DNA from: Enterococcus raffinosus
Lineage (GTDB): Bacteria > Bacillota > Bacilli > Lactobacillales > Enterococcaceae
NCBI RefSeq assembly: GCF_018917525.1
Contig: NZ_JAHLOS010000012.1
Location: 1-64,000, forward strand
Length of the DNA: 64,000 bases
Direction of reading: 5' to 3'
In this document: one piece after another, positions 49,531 to 56,981 of the stretch
Position numbering within the stretch: position 1 is the first letter of the stretch
Layout: each line of letters starts with the position of its first letter
Program-made: the position numbers and the translations under genes
Notes under the pieces: generated by a model
Database searches by the model: none
What the model was told of the DNA's origin: nothing
The model's input: only the letters and a program-made list of their open reading frames with translations

Positions 49531-49558
49531 ACTTTGTTTAATGTATATTATGTAAACT
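49531..49558 (+). other. Chromosomal dif site (XerC/XerD target)
   Basis: ACTTTGTTTAA (XerC arm), TGTATA (centre), TTATGTAAACT (XerD arm): 28 bp in the form of the Firmicutes dif consensus, with the XerD arm identical to that of the B. subtilis site as I recall it. It is the intact copy left at the right end of the prophage and should still resolve chromosome dimers. Confidence 0.88.
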
Positions 49559-49569
49559 AAAATAAAAAA
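49555..49569 (+). repeat. 15-bp direct repeat, left copy
   Basis: AACTAAAATAAAAAA, starting within the last four bases of dif; an identical copy is at 51343-51357. The pair flanks the IS30-family element exactly and is read as a target-site duplication. Confidence 0.65.
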
Positions 49570-49608
49570 GGCGGATGTCAACAGTAAATGCAACATCTTA
49601 ATAAAAAC

Positions 49609-50652
49609 TTATACACTATTGTTGGGTATATATGCGTTGTCCCGTTCAAGTTTTAACACCTCATTTTTAAAGATTTCTGCGCAAGTTTTGAAGCCATGTA
49701 TCTTTTTAGGCCTAGTGTTAAGTTGATTCGCAATATGGATCATATCAAACTGTGATTGCGATTCAAAAGTCTGCTTTTTGGGCAAATAAGCTCGTATTAA
49801 GCCATTTGTATTCTCGTTTGTTCCTCGTTCTTGTGGCGCATAAGCATGAGTAAAATACACTTTTTTATGATAGTTTCGTTCAATACAGCTTATGAATGTA
49901 CTATTTGCGAACTCACGACCTCTGTCACACGTAATCGAATGTACAGCGTCTCCGTGAAGCGACATGAAGGTATCTATTACAGGAATCATTGAACTACCGC
50001 TCTGACTCGCTGCTAGGGCCATAAATGTGTATCTAGATTTGCGTTCAGTAAGTGTTACAATGCACTTTTTTCCTTCTCTTGATGGAAGTACACAATCAAT
50101 TTCCCAGTCTCCTAAACGTTCACGCTTATTAATAACACTAGGGCGCTGTTCAATAGATCTTTTTAACACCATTTCGCTTTCATTTCTGCCTAAAGCTCTA
50201 TACTTTCTTGCTGATTTCTTACGATATCGTTTAACTAATCGGCGATCAAGCTCTTTAATAAAGCCACGCAAAATCCAGTTGTAAACAGTGTTTACGCATA
50301 CGGATACCCTTGAATCGGCATTTACAATTTGCTCTGGAGACCATTTTTTCTTATAACCTTCGATGATTGCTGCCTTCATTTCATCAGTCAGTTTGGTATT
50401 CCTGCCGATTTTTAACTTTCGATGTCTAGCATTGTTCTGGGCGATTAAGGCGTTGTAACGATACATATGTTGTCGCCTTTTAGGAGAATAACGTTCATAG
50501 TCTTGATACTCCTGACTACGAATAATTTCCCTAGAAATTGTACTACGGCTACGGTTTAATTCACGAGCAATCTCTGCTTGTTTGTGGCCTTGCTTCCACA
50601 TTAGCTCAATTTTTCCACGCTCAAATTCAGATAAATGTTTAAAGGAACCCAT
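49609..50652 (-). CDS. IS30-family transposase
   Basis: A 347-aa DDE transposase. N-terminal helix-turn-helix (FKHLSEFERGKIELMWKQG, AEIARELNRSRSTISREI), a second helical region (KKWSPEQIVNADSRVSVCVNTVYNWI), and the rve-type core with DWEIDCVLPS (first D), ITCDRGREFANS (second D) and YAPQERGTNENTNGLIR (E), the IS30 spacing. Full length, no frameshift, so it may be active. Its stop is 14 bases inside the left terminal repeat region. Confidence 0.95.
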   Translation of the reverse strand: MGSFKHLSEFERGKIELMWKQGHKQAEIARELNRSRSTISREIIRSQEYQDYERYSPKRRQHMYRYNALIAQNNARHRKLKIGRNTKLTDEMKAAIIEGYKKKWSPEQIVNADSRVSVCVNTVYNWILRGFIKELDRRLVKRYRKKSARKYRALGRNESEMVLKRSIEQRPSVINKRERLGDWEIDCVLPSREGKKCIVTLTERKSRYTFMALAASQSGSSMIPVIDTFMSLHGDAVHSITCDRGREFANSTFISCIERNYHKKVYFTHAYAPQERGTNENTNGLIRAYLPKKQTFESQSQFDMIHIANQLNTRPKKIHGFKTCAEIFKNEVLKLERDNAYIPNNSV

Positions 50653-50714
50653 ATTCAGACAACTCCTTATGTAGAAATCTAAATATCAGACAAAGTTAGA
50701 CTGTTAGCCTCTTT

Positions 50715-51170
50715 TTAAATAACTTGGTTCTTCTCCATAACATAATTAATTAAAGCCACGCCTTGACGTTCAACGACCTGTTTTCTCACAAGTTTGTAGC
50801 CTCTGTTCTCAAAAAAAGGTTTGGCAGTTATCGAGGAGTGAGTAGTGATTACACCGTTTGCGGTTGCTTCTAATGCGTCACAAAGTGCAGTAGCTATACC
50901 TTCGCCCTGATGGTTCTTATGCACAAACAAACAATCAAGGTATCCTGTAGAATCAATATTTCCAAACCCAACTACAACATTTTCTATTTCGGCTACGGCT
51001 GTTCGGGTCTCTAATAGTGACTTATTCCAACCTTTAAAGTCAGCCGATTTAGGTGCCCATACATTAAGCTGAATCTCAGAGTAGTCACGAATATTGACAT
51101 TGTGGACAGTATCATAAAACAAACTAACGATTGCTTCACAATCTGATTCACGGTATTTTCTTAACTTCAT
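50715..51170 (-). CDS. GNAT family N-acetyltransferase (IS passenger)
   Basis: A 151-aa acetyltransferase with acetyl-CoA-binding motif A, CLFVHKNHQGEGIATALCDAL (split here as CLFVHKNHQGEG and IATALCDAL), near residue 82, and FFENRGYKLV in the last third. The frame is open from 51254, but AAGGAGGG before ATG 51170 matches the usual GNAT start (MKLRKYRESD). It lies 62 bases upstream of the transposase on the same strand, inside the terminal repeats of the element. Substrate unknown; no signal for antibiotic acetylation specifically. Confidence 0.85.
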   Translation of the reverse strand: MKLRKYRESDCEAIVSLFYDTVHNVNIRDYSEIQLNVWAPKSADFKGWNKSLLETRTAVAEIENVVVGFGNIDSTGYLDCLFVHKNHQGEGIATALCDALEATANGVITTHSSITAKPFFENRGYKLVRKQVVERQGVALINYVMEKNQVI

Positions 51171-51342
51171 GCTTGTCCCTCCTTGAGTATTCACTATTTT
51201 ACTCGGTTCCCAACCATCATAATTATACAGGATTATACATTTTCTAACATCCATGAAATGCTGATACTAAAGGGGTTTAAAATCAAAAGACGTAATTAAA
51301 GGGGGTGGTTTAATCTCTGTTGCATTTTATTTTGCATTCTAC

Positions 51343-51357
51343 AACTAAAATAAAAAA
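51343..51357 (+). repeat. 15-bp direct repeat, right copy
   Basis: AACTAAAATAAAAAA, identical to 49555-49569. Confidence 0.65.
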
Positions 51358-51362
51358 TTTAA

Positions 51363-51384
51363 AGGAGCTATTGCTTATGCTCCT
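51363..51384 (-). terminator. Probable terminator of the ankyrin lipoprotein gene
   Basis: AGGAGC (51363-51368) and GCTCCT (51379-51384) form a 6-bp stem; on the minus strand a T-rich tract follows after three As, so strength is uncertain. Confidence 0.5.
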
Positions 51385-51427
51385 ATATCTATTGCTCAAT
51401 AACAAAGTATTTATTTCTCAATTTTAT

Positions 51428-52204
51428 CTAAGTATTTGTTTGCAGTAACTTAGAAATATTCCCATAACCTAGTTCATTTGCGTAATCTTTGGCTGTTTTA
51501 CCAAAATTATCGACAATGTTGGGATCTGCGCCATGTTTTAGCAGTTCAGCAACAATATCTTGATAAATCTGTGAACCATCTCTTAATGCAACGGCTTCAA
51601 TCAATGCTGTATATCCATAATTATTTTGATGATTAATATTCACATGACCATCAGTTAAAAGGATTTTTACATTTTCTAGATGGCCTTTTTCTGCAGCTGG
51701 AATTAATGCATTTCCGCCAAAACGATTCGTAATCGTTTGATCTGGCGTGCTGTAAGACAACATATAAGCTAAAATCTCTGTTCTGCCTTCTGCACCTGCA
51801 TACAGATATGGACTGTCCTGAATAGTATCTTGTTGATTGACATTTGCTCCGGCGCTAATCAATTTTTTGGCTATTTCTACTTGATTATTATGAACCGCAA
51901 TCATTAACGGCGTTTCTGCTTTTTCATTCACTTCGTCGATTGGGTACGATGGTGATTTAAGAATCTCTGTTGTTTTATCAAGATCATTCGCTGATACTGC
52001 TTGTATCAAGCTCCTTGGAGCATATGTCACAGCATTCTCCTCCTTTGTATTTTGTGTACTGGATAATTTGCTTTCCGACGTTTTATAAGTAGTCTTGAGT
52101 GTTGAAGAATCAGTTGAAGAGCTGCTCGATTTTTTATTTGATGAATCAGACTGACAACCAGCGATAATAAATAGAAAAAGCATCATGATAATAATTTTTT
52201 TCAT
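51428..52204 (-). CDS. Ankyrin-repeat lipoprotein
   Basis: Surface lipoprotein of 258 aa. Signal peptide KKIIIMMLFLFIIAG with lipobox IIAGC (lipidated Cys near residue 16), a Ser/Thr-rich linker (about 20-60), then four to five ankyrin repeats (EKAETPLMIAVHNNQVEIAKKLISAGANVNQQD; NALIPAAEKGHLENVKILL; YTALIEAVAL...AELLKHGADPN, quoted in parts). The frame opens at 52219, but the GAGGAG inside those codons is the ribosome site for the ATG at 52204. Binding partner unknown. Confidence 0.88.
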   Translation of the reverse strand: MKKIIIMMLFLFIIAGCQSDSSNKKSSSSSTDSSTLKTTYKTSESKLSSTQNTKEENAVTYAPRSLIQAVSANDLDKTTEILKSPSYPIDEVNEKAETPLMIAVHNNQVEIAKKLISAGANVNQQDTIQDSPYLYAGAEGRTEILAYMLSYSTPDQTITNRFGGNALIPAAEKGHLENVKILLTDGHVNINHQNNYGYTALIEAVALRDGSQIYQDIVAELLKHGADPNIVDNFGKTAKDYANELGYGNISKLLQTNT

Positions 52205-52497
52205 ACTCTCTCTCCTCATATAATTGGGTTCTATTATTCATAATCTATGTTTCGTTTAACTTCTCTCATATTTCTGCATATTATAGCATTCGCGAGATAA
52301 TTCAGTACCTTTGGATGCTTCAAGAAAAGAATCATTTTAATCCATGAATCCTGTTTATTAAGATTTGCTTATGTTCTTCGAGATAACAGAAAGAAATGCT
52401 GATACATCAAGGGATTTTACGGTGATTGGTTTGACCTTCGATTAAAAAACCGATAAACTATTTAAGTATATGGAAAATAATGATGAGGAGCATGCAA

Positions 52498-54597
52498 ATG
52501 TCTCGTTTTAAAAAATATAGTGAGTTTATAAATACTAGAATTGGCTTTTTCAGCCTATTAATCGGATTGCTCTGGCTGAAAAATATGTTTGCTTATGTGG
52601 TCGATTTTCATTTGGGCATTCAAAACCCGATGCAATTATTTATTTTATTAATTAATCCGCTAAGCGTTTCGATGTTGTTAATCAGTATTGGGCTCTTTAT
52701 TAAACGTTCAAAGGTCGCTTACACGACGTTATTTATTATTTATGGGATTTTGTCGATCTGGCTCTTTTCGAATGCCGTCTACTATCGTGAGTTTACTGAC
52801 TTTATTACGATCAATACAATGCTTGGCGCTGGTCAAGTTTCAACTGGTTTAGGTGAAAGCGCCGTTCGCCTGTTTCGATGGTATGATATTTTTTACATCT
52901 TAGATTTATTTGCTCTACCTGTTCTGCTTTTCAGAAAGAAAATTATCGTTGAGGAAAAACATCCGCGATTCCGTAAAGCGGCTGCTCTTTCTGCCCTCTC
53001 CTTGCTAATCTGCAGCGGAAATATTTTTCTGGCTGAAATTGATCGTTCCGGACTTTTGAGTCGACAATTTTCTCGGGAATATTTAGTGAAGTATCTTGGT
53101 GTCAATGCTTTTACCGTATATGATAGTTATCAAACCTTCCAAAATAACCAGATCCGAGCAGAAGCTAGTCCGAATGATCTGAAGGAAGTAAAAAGTTATA
53201 TCAAAGAGCATTATGCTGAGCCTAATGATTCTATGTTCGGGATTGCTAAAGGTAAAAATGTGGTCTACATTCACTTAGAAAGCTTTCAGCAATTTCTGAT
53301 CGATTATCAATTGCCTGATGAGAATGGTGTCAATCATACGGTGACCCCATTTCTAAATAGCCTGTATCACGGTGAGAGTACGTATAGTTTCGATAACTTC
53401 TTCCATCAGGTAAAGGCAGGTAAAACCTCAGATGCGGAAACGTTAATGGAAAATTCTTTATTCGGTTTGAATCAAGGGGCACTGTTCACTCAATTAGGAG
53501 ATAAAAATACCTTTGAAGCAGCACCGAATATCTTAAACCAAAAAGCTGGCTATACTTCGGCTGTATTCCATGGACACTCCGCTTCTTTCTGGAATCGCGA
53601 TAAAACTTATAAGCATTTAGGCTTTGATTATTTCTTTGATTCTTCCTATTATGATGTGAACGATGATAATTCCTTCCAATATGGGATGCATGATAAGCCC
53701 TTTTTAAACCAGTCGGTTCAATATTTGGAGCATTTACAGCAGCCGTTTTATGCGAAGTTCATAACTGTGTCTAATCATTATCCTTATTCTAGTTTTAAGA
53801 ATGATGAAGATGGCTTCCCAGTGGCGAATACTAAAGACGAAACAATTAATGGATATTTTGCCACAGCGAATTACTTGGATACTGCTCTAAAAGAATTCTT
53901 TGATTATATGAAAGCTAGCGGTCTTTATGACAAGTCGATCTTTGTCTTATATGGCGATCACTACGGTATCTCAAATACACGTAATAAAGAACTGGCTTCC
54001 TTGCTTGGAAAGGATTCAGATAGCTGGACAGATTTTGACAACGCTCAATTACAGCGTGTTCCGTTTATGATTCATGTTCCTGGTGCAACAAACGGCGGCA
54101 TTAATCACACCTATGGCGGACAAGTCGATGCCCTCCCTACTCTGCTTCATTTATTAGGGATTGATTCAAATAAATATCTGCAGTTGGGACAGGATTTATT
54201 TTCACCTGACCACAAACAGGTTGTCGCGTTTCGAGATGGGGATTTTGTTACACCACAATACACTTTCTACGGTGGAAAAATGTATGACAATCAAACAGCT
54301 CAAGTAATTGATGAACCAACACCAGAACAGGAAAAAACCTTTATTGAATTAAATCAGGCTGTTGACGAGCAATTGATCACCTCTGATAAAATCACAAACG
54401 GCGACTTGCTGAGGTATTATCAAGATAGTGGCTTGGATTCGATTGATCCAAGTTCATATGATTACCGCAACCAGAAAGAACGTTTGGAAGAAATCGAACG
54501 ACAAAAAGGAGCACAGTCTTCTAGCTTGTATAGTGAGAACAATCAAAGATCAACAGTTGGTCTATATAAAACGAAATCCTATCAGCAATATGAGTAA
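52498..54597 (+). CDS. Lipoteichoic acid synthase family protein (LtaS)
   Basis: Membrane-bound sulfatase-fold transferase that polymerises glycerol phosphate from phosphatidylglycerol on the outer face. The 699-aa protein has five N-terminal membrane segments (to about residue 185) and an extracellular domain with VVYIHLESFQQFLID (metal Glu), QVKAGKTSDAE (catalytic Thr), FHGHSASFWNRDK and VLYGDHYG. The frame opens at 52480; GAGGAG at 52485-52490 supports ATG 52498. It is the one clear plus-strand gene right of dif. A second LTA synthase may exist elsewhere. Confidence 0.92.
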   Translation: MSRFKKYSEFINTRIGFFSLLIGLLWLKNMFAYVVDFHLGIQNPMQLFILLINPLSVSMLLISIGLFIKRSKVAYTTLFIIYGILSIWLFSNAVYYREFTDFITINTMLGAGQVSTGLGESAVRLFRWYDIFYILDLFALPVLLFRKKIIVEEKHPRFRKAAALSALSLLICSGNIFLAEIDRSGLLSRQFSREYLVKYLGVNAFTVYDSYQTFQNNQIRAEASPNDLKEVKSYIKEHYAEPNDSMFGIAKGKNVVYIHLESFQQFLIDYQLPDENGVNHTVTPFLNSLYHGESTYSFDNFFHQVKAGKTSDAETLMENSLFGLNQGALFTQLGDKNTFEAAPNILNQKAGYTSAVFHGHSASFWNRDKTYKHLGFDYFFDSSYYDVNDDNSFQYGMHDKPFLNQSVQYLEHLQQPFYAKFITVSNHYPYSSFKNDEDGFPVANTKDETINGYFATANYLDTALKEFFDYMKASGLYDKSIFVLYGDHYGISNTRNKELASLLGKDSDSWTDFDNAQLQRVPFMIHVPGATNGGINHTYGGQVDALPTLLHLLGIDSNKYLQLGQDLFSPDHKQVVAFRDGDFVTPQYTFYGGKMYDNQTAQVIDEPTPEQEKTFIELNQAVDEQLITSDKITNGDLLRYYQDSGLDSIDPSSYDYRNQKERLEEIERQKGAQSSSLYSENNQRSTVGLYKTKSYQQYE

Positions 54598-54600
54598 AAT

Positions 54601-54638
54601 AAAAAATCCTCCAGTTTTTTTGACTGGAGGATTTTTTT
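54601..54638. terminator. Bidirectional terminator between ltaS-like and mutS2-like genes
   Basis: AAAAAATCCTCCAGT (54601-54615) and ACTGGAGGATTTTTTT (54623-54638) form a long stem usable on both strands. Confidence 0.92.
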
Positions 54639-56523
54639 AGCCTTGTTTTCTTTGCAAGGCCTCTTTTCTTAATTTTCGTTGGGCTTTCTTCGAACCGCGA
54701 TTAATATCACGACGTTCTTTGCGTGTATGGAAGTCTTCAAACAGATTTTCAAGCTCATAATCTGCTGGATAAAGTTCACTAGCCCGGAATTCAAGCTTGA
54801 TTCGGCGCTTAGGCACTTCGATAAACTGATCATTCAAAAAGACTGTTACATTATCCGTAAATGGAACTTCCTGATAAACAAGGGCTGATTCCTGCTGCTC
54901 TAACAAGAAGATTTTATCTCCCTTATAATAGTTCATTTCAATAGACTCGGAGGTCTGCTTTTGGGCTTTCTTCTTAAAGCTTTTCTTTTCAAGACTATAA
55001 TTACGATCTGTGAAATAATTTTGAGCTTTAGCGATAATCTGATTAGAGATCGCCATTTTCTTAGCAATCCACAAGGCATTACTTTCGCCGGTTTGTCCAA
55101 TCAGTAAACGATATTTCGGTGTCAAATGCTCAGCATCAAAATCCATAGCTGCAGTAATGAAATCCGGATGCTGTTCAGCAAAACGCTTAATCTCACCGTA
55201 ATGTGTGGTAGTAATTAAGATACTACCTTTTTGATAGAACTCTTCCATGATCGCAATCGCTAGAGCCGCACCCTCATTCGGTTCTGTCCCACTTCCTAAT
55301 TCGTCTAATAAAACCAGGCTGTTCTTATGCGTTTGTCGTAGAATTTCGGAAATATTTTTCATATGTCCGGAAAAAGTACTCAAAGCATTCTCAATACTCT
55401 GAGCGTCACCGATGTCAACAAAGATCTGATCGAAAATGGCGATCTCTGTGCCATCTTTGGCCGGGATTTGTAAGCCAATCATCGTCATCAGCGTCATTAA
55501 AGCAACTGTTTTTAAAACGACGGTCTTCCCACCGGCATTTGGTCCGGTGATGGTTAAGCCGCGATACTCTTCACCGATGGTTAGATCAAGCGGCACAGCT
55601 TTTTCAATTAGCGGATGGGTGGCAGATACCAAGTGAATATACCCATCAGTATTTATCTCTGGTGTTATACCCTTTAACTCACGACTGAACTTTCCCCGAG
55701 CAAAAATGTGATCAAACTCAGCGATAATTTCAATATTTTGTTGAATTAATGGTAATGCTTCAGCTAGCAAGCCTGTCAAAGTCGCAAGGATTTGATATAC
55801 TTCTGCTTCCTCCACCAGCTTATGATAGGTCAATTGCTCGTTCCAACGACTGACGCTGCTAGGTTCGATATAAGCAGTCGTTCCCTTACTGGAAAGCTCA
55901 ACAATCGTCCCTTTGATCTGTTTCTTATAAGCTGATTTGATCGGTACTGTGAAAATATCGTTCCGTTTAGTAATAATCGCCTCTTGCATTTTCTCTTTAT
56001 TTTGACGAATAAATTTCTTCAATAATTCTTGAATTTTATCTTGTGTTTCTGCAATATCTCGCCGTGCACGACGTAGTTCACGACTGGCATCATCAGCAAT
56101 TCGACCATTACGGATCACCTGATAAATCTCTGCCTCAATTTCATTAAAATCATTTAACCCTAGAGCATAACGATTCAATGTTGGAGCAATACTTTGGTTC
56201 TTCTCGAAGAATCGCTGAATCAAACGTAGACTACGTAAGAAGTCTGCGTATTCTAATAATTCTTGAGGAGTTAGGACAAACCCTTTTTCAAGTTGATTAG
56301 TGATATGCTCGATGCTTTGCAGCCCCATAAATGGTACATGCAGATTGCTATCAAGTAAGTTTTTGGCTTCGGTTGTTTCTGTCAGCCTTTTTTTAACAAC
56401 TGAAAGCTTAGAATGTGGCTGTGTCGCTTCTATAAGTTTCTTACCAAAACTGCTAATTGCATAGCTGCTTAGTTGTTGTTTGATTTCATTAAATTGGGTT
56501 TTTGTATATGTTTCGTTATTCAT
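54637..56523 (-). CDS. MutS2-like ATPase without Smr domain
   Basis: MutS-family ATPase of the MutS2 branch (clamp/lever and ATPase domains; no mismatch-recognition domain I). The 628-aa protein has the core region EIIAEFDHIFARGKFS near residue 268, Walker A TGPNAGGKTVVLKT near 325, Walker B LVLLDELGSGTEPNEG near 404 and ITTTHYGEIK. Canonical MutS2 is about 780 aa and ends in an Smr nuclease domain; here the C-terminus is a short basic tail (RGSKKAQRKLRKEALQRK). So it is probably a paralogue rather than the ribosome-splitting MutS2 itself. Confidence 0.85.
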   Translation of the reverse strand: MNNETYTKTQFNEIKQQLSSYAISSFGKKLIEATQPHSKLSVVKKRLTETTEAKNLLDSNLHVPFMGLQSIEHITNQLEKGFVLTPQELLEYADFLRSLRLIQRFFEKNQSIAPTLNRYALGLNDFNEIEAEIYQVIRNGRIADDASRELRRARRDIAETQDKIQELLKKFIRQNKEKMQEAIITKRNDIFTVPIKSAYKKQIKGTIVELSSKGTTAYIEPSSVSRWNEQLTYHKLVEEAEVYQILATLTGLLAEALPLIQQNIEIIAEFDHIFARGKFSRELKGITPEINTDGYIHLVSATHPLIEKAVPLDLTIGEEYRGLTITGPNAGGKTVVLKTVALMTLMTMIGLQIPAKDGTEIAIFDQIFVDIGDAQSIENALSTFSGHMKNISEILRQTHKNSLVLLDELGSGTEPNEGAALAIAIMEEFYQKGSILITTTHYGEIKRFAEQHPDFITAAMDFDAEHLTPKYRLLIGQTGESNALWIAKKMAISNQIIAKAQNYFTDRNYSLEKKSFKKKAQKQTSESIEMNYYKGDKIFLLEQQESALVYQEVPFTDNVTVFLNDQFIEVPKRRIKLEFRASELYPADYELENLFEDFHTRKERRDINRGSKKAQRKLRKEALQRKQG

Positions 56524-56633
56524 GGTCTCTTCCTTTCGATTGAAAAGACACCTATCGAGGCTTAGGGAAACTTAGCAATACTGTCTTATGAATTTCGTAT
56601 ACATATGATTTTATCAGCTATGCGGGTACGTAT

Positions 56634-56713
56634 AAACAGACTCGCAGCTAGCTCACTTAAAAGAATTATTTTTCCAAAAAGCGGAAAAATAATCTTATCT
56701 TCGTACGCATACG
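56634..56713 (-). repeat. Dispersed intergenic repeat, copy C
   Basis: Read on the minus strand it matches the 3' half of copy A: GCGTACG, the hairpin TTATTTTTCC...GGAAAAATAA, then GTGAGCTAGCTGCGAGTCTG, 19 of 20 of which equal the A copy. It lies downstream of the asnB terminator, so in all three copies the repeat follows a terminator. Confidence 0.7.
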
Positions 56714-56714
56714 A

Positions 56715-56746
56715 TTCCACTAGGTGCGCTGAAGCGCACAGTGGAA
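56715..56746. other. Long hairpin between asnB terminator and repeat C
   Basis: TTCCAC/GTGGAA (56715-56720, 56741-56746) encloses GTGCGC-tgaa-GCGCAC. No T run on either side; a structured part of the 458-base gap between mutS2-like and asnB, in which I see no gene. Confidence 0.5.
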
Positions 56747-56751
56747 GTCGC

Positions 56752-56784
56752 AAAAAAAGCTGTGAAGATTCCTCTTCACAGCTT
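56752..56784 (-). terminator. Terminator of asnB
   Basis: AAGCTGTGAAG (56757-56767) pairs with CTTCACAGCTT (56774-56784), an 11-bp perfect stem; on the minus strand seven Ts follow. It lies about 200 bases after the asnB stop codon. Confidence 0.85.
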
Positions 56785-56981
56785 GAATTCGAGTTCATCA
56801 GCTTTGATAGGTATCATCTAATTTGGCATGCGAAATAAACCTGTTAAAACAGTCTTTTTTTCGCTATCAAGTTACTCCAAATTAAATAACTACACTCACC
56901 AAGACACCTCATAATTTTTGTTAAGTTTCCTTATTCCTAGTCTAACCTGACTGAATATTTTTGTCAAATCCAGTTAAACAA

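Larger units (their letters stand above)
40970..49558 (+). mobile_element. Inovirus-type (filamentous phage) prophage integrated at dif
   Basis: About 8.6 kb bounded by a 27-bp direct repeat (40963-40989 and 49524-49550) that contains the XerC arm and centre of a dif site. It carries no integrase, transposase for its own movement, capsid, terminase or tail genes. Instead it has a XRE repressor, small early proteins, a candidate ssDNA-binding protein, a 59-aa single-pass coat-like protein followed by a terminator, a large adsorption protein, a small hydrophobic pVI-like protein, a Zot/pI ATPase and a Rep_trans-type replication initiator. Gene set, order and size fit inoviruses using host XerC/XerD (IMEX). 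A minus-strand nuclease gene at the right end is likely cargo. Confidence 0.88.
49570..51342 (-). mobile_element. IS30-family element carrying a GNAT gene
   Basis: Imperfect terminal inverted repeats: GGCGGATGTC...TAAATGCAACA at 49570-49595 and the complement of 51318-51342 (GTAGAATGC...AAATGCAACA), about 19 of 26 positions alike, with an identical inner ten bases AAATGCAACA. Identical 15-bp direct repeats lie directly outside. Inside are a transposase and an acetyltransferase on the same strand. Most IS30 elements make 2-3-bp duplications, but IS1630-like members make long ones, as I recall. Confidence 0.65.

Noticed and set aside
50676-50700. Dif-like half site upstream of the IS30 transposase (minus strand AACTTTGTCTGAT)
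   Set aside because: Only the XerC arm is similar; centre and XerD arm do not fit, so it is not called as an attachment site.
56586-56838. Overlapping open frames of 70-77 codons on both strands between mutS2-like and asnB
   Set aside because: They cover palindromic repeat C, a hairpin and the asnB terminator; the frames are a by-product of inverted repeats.
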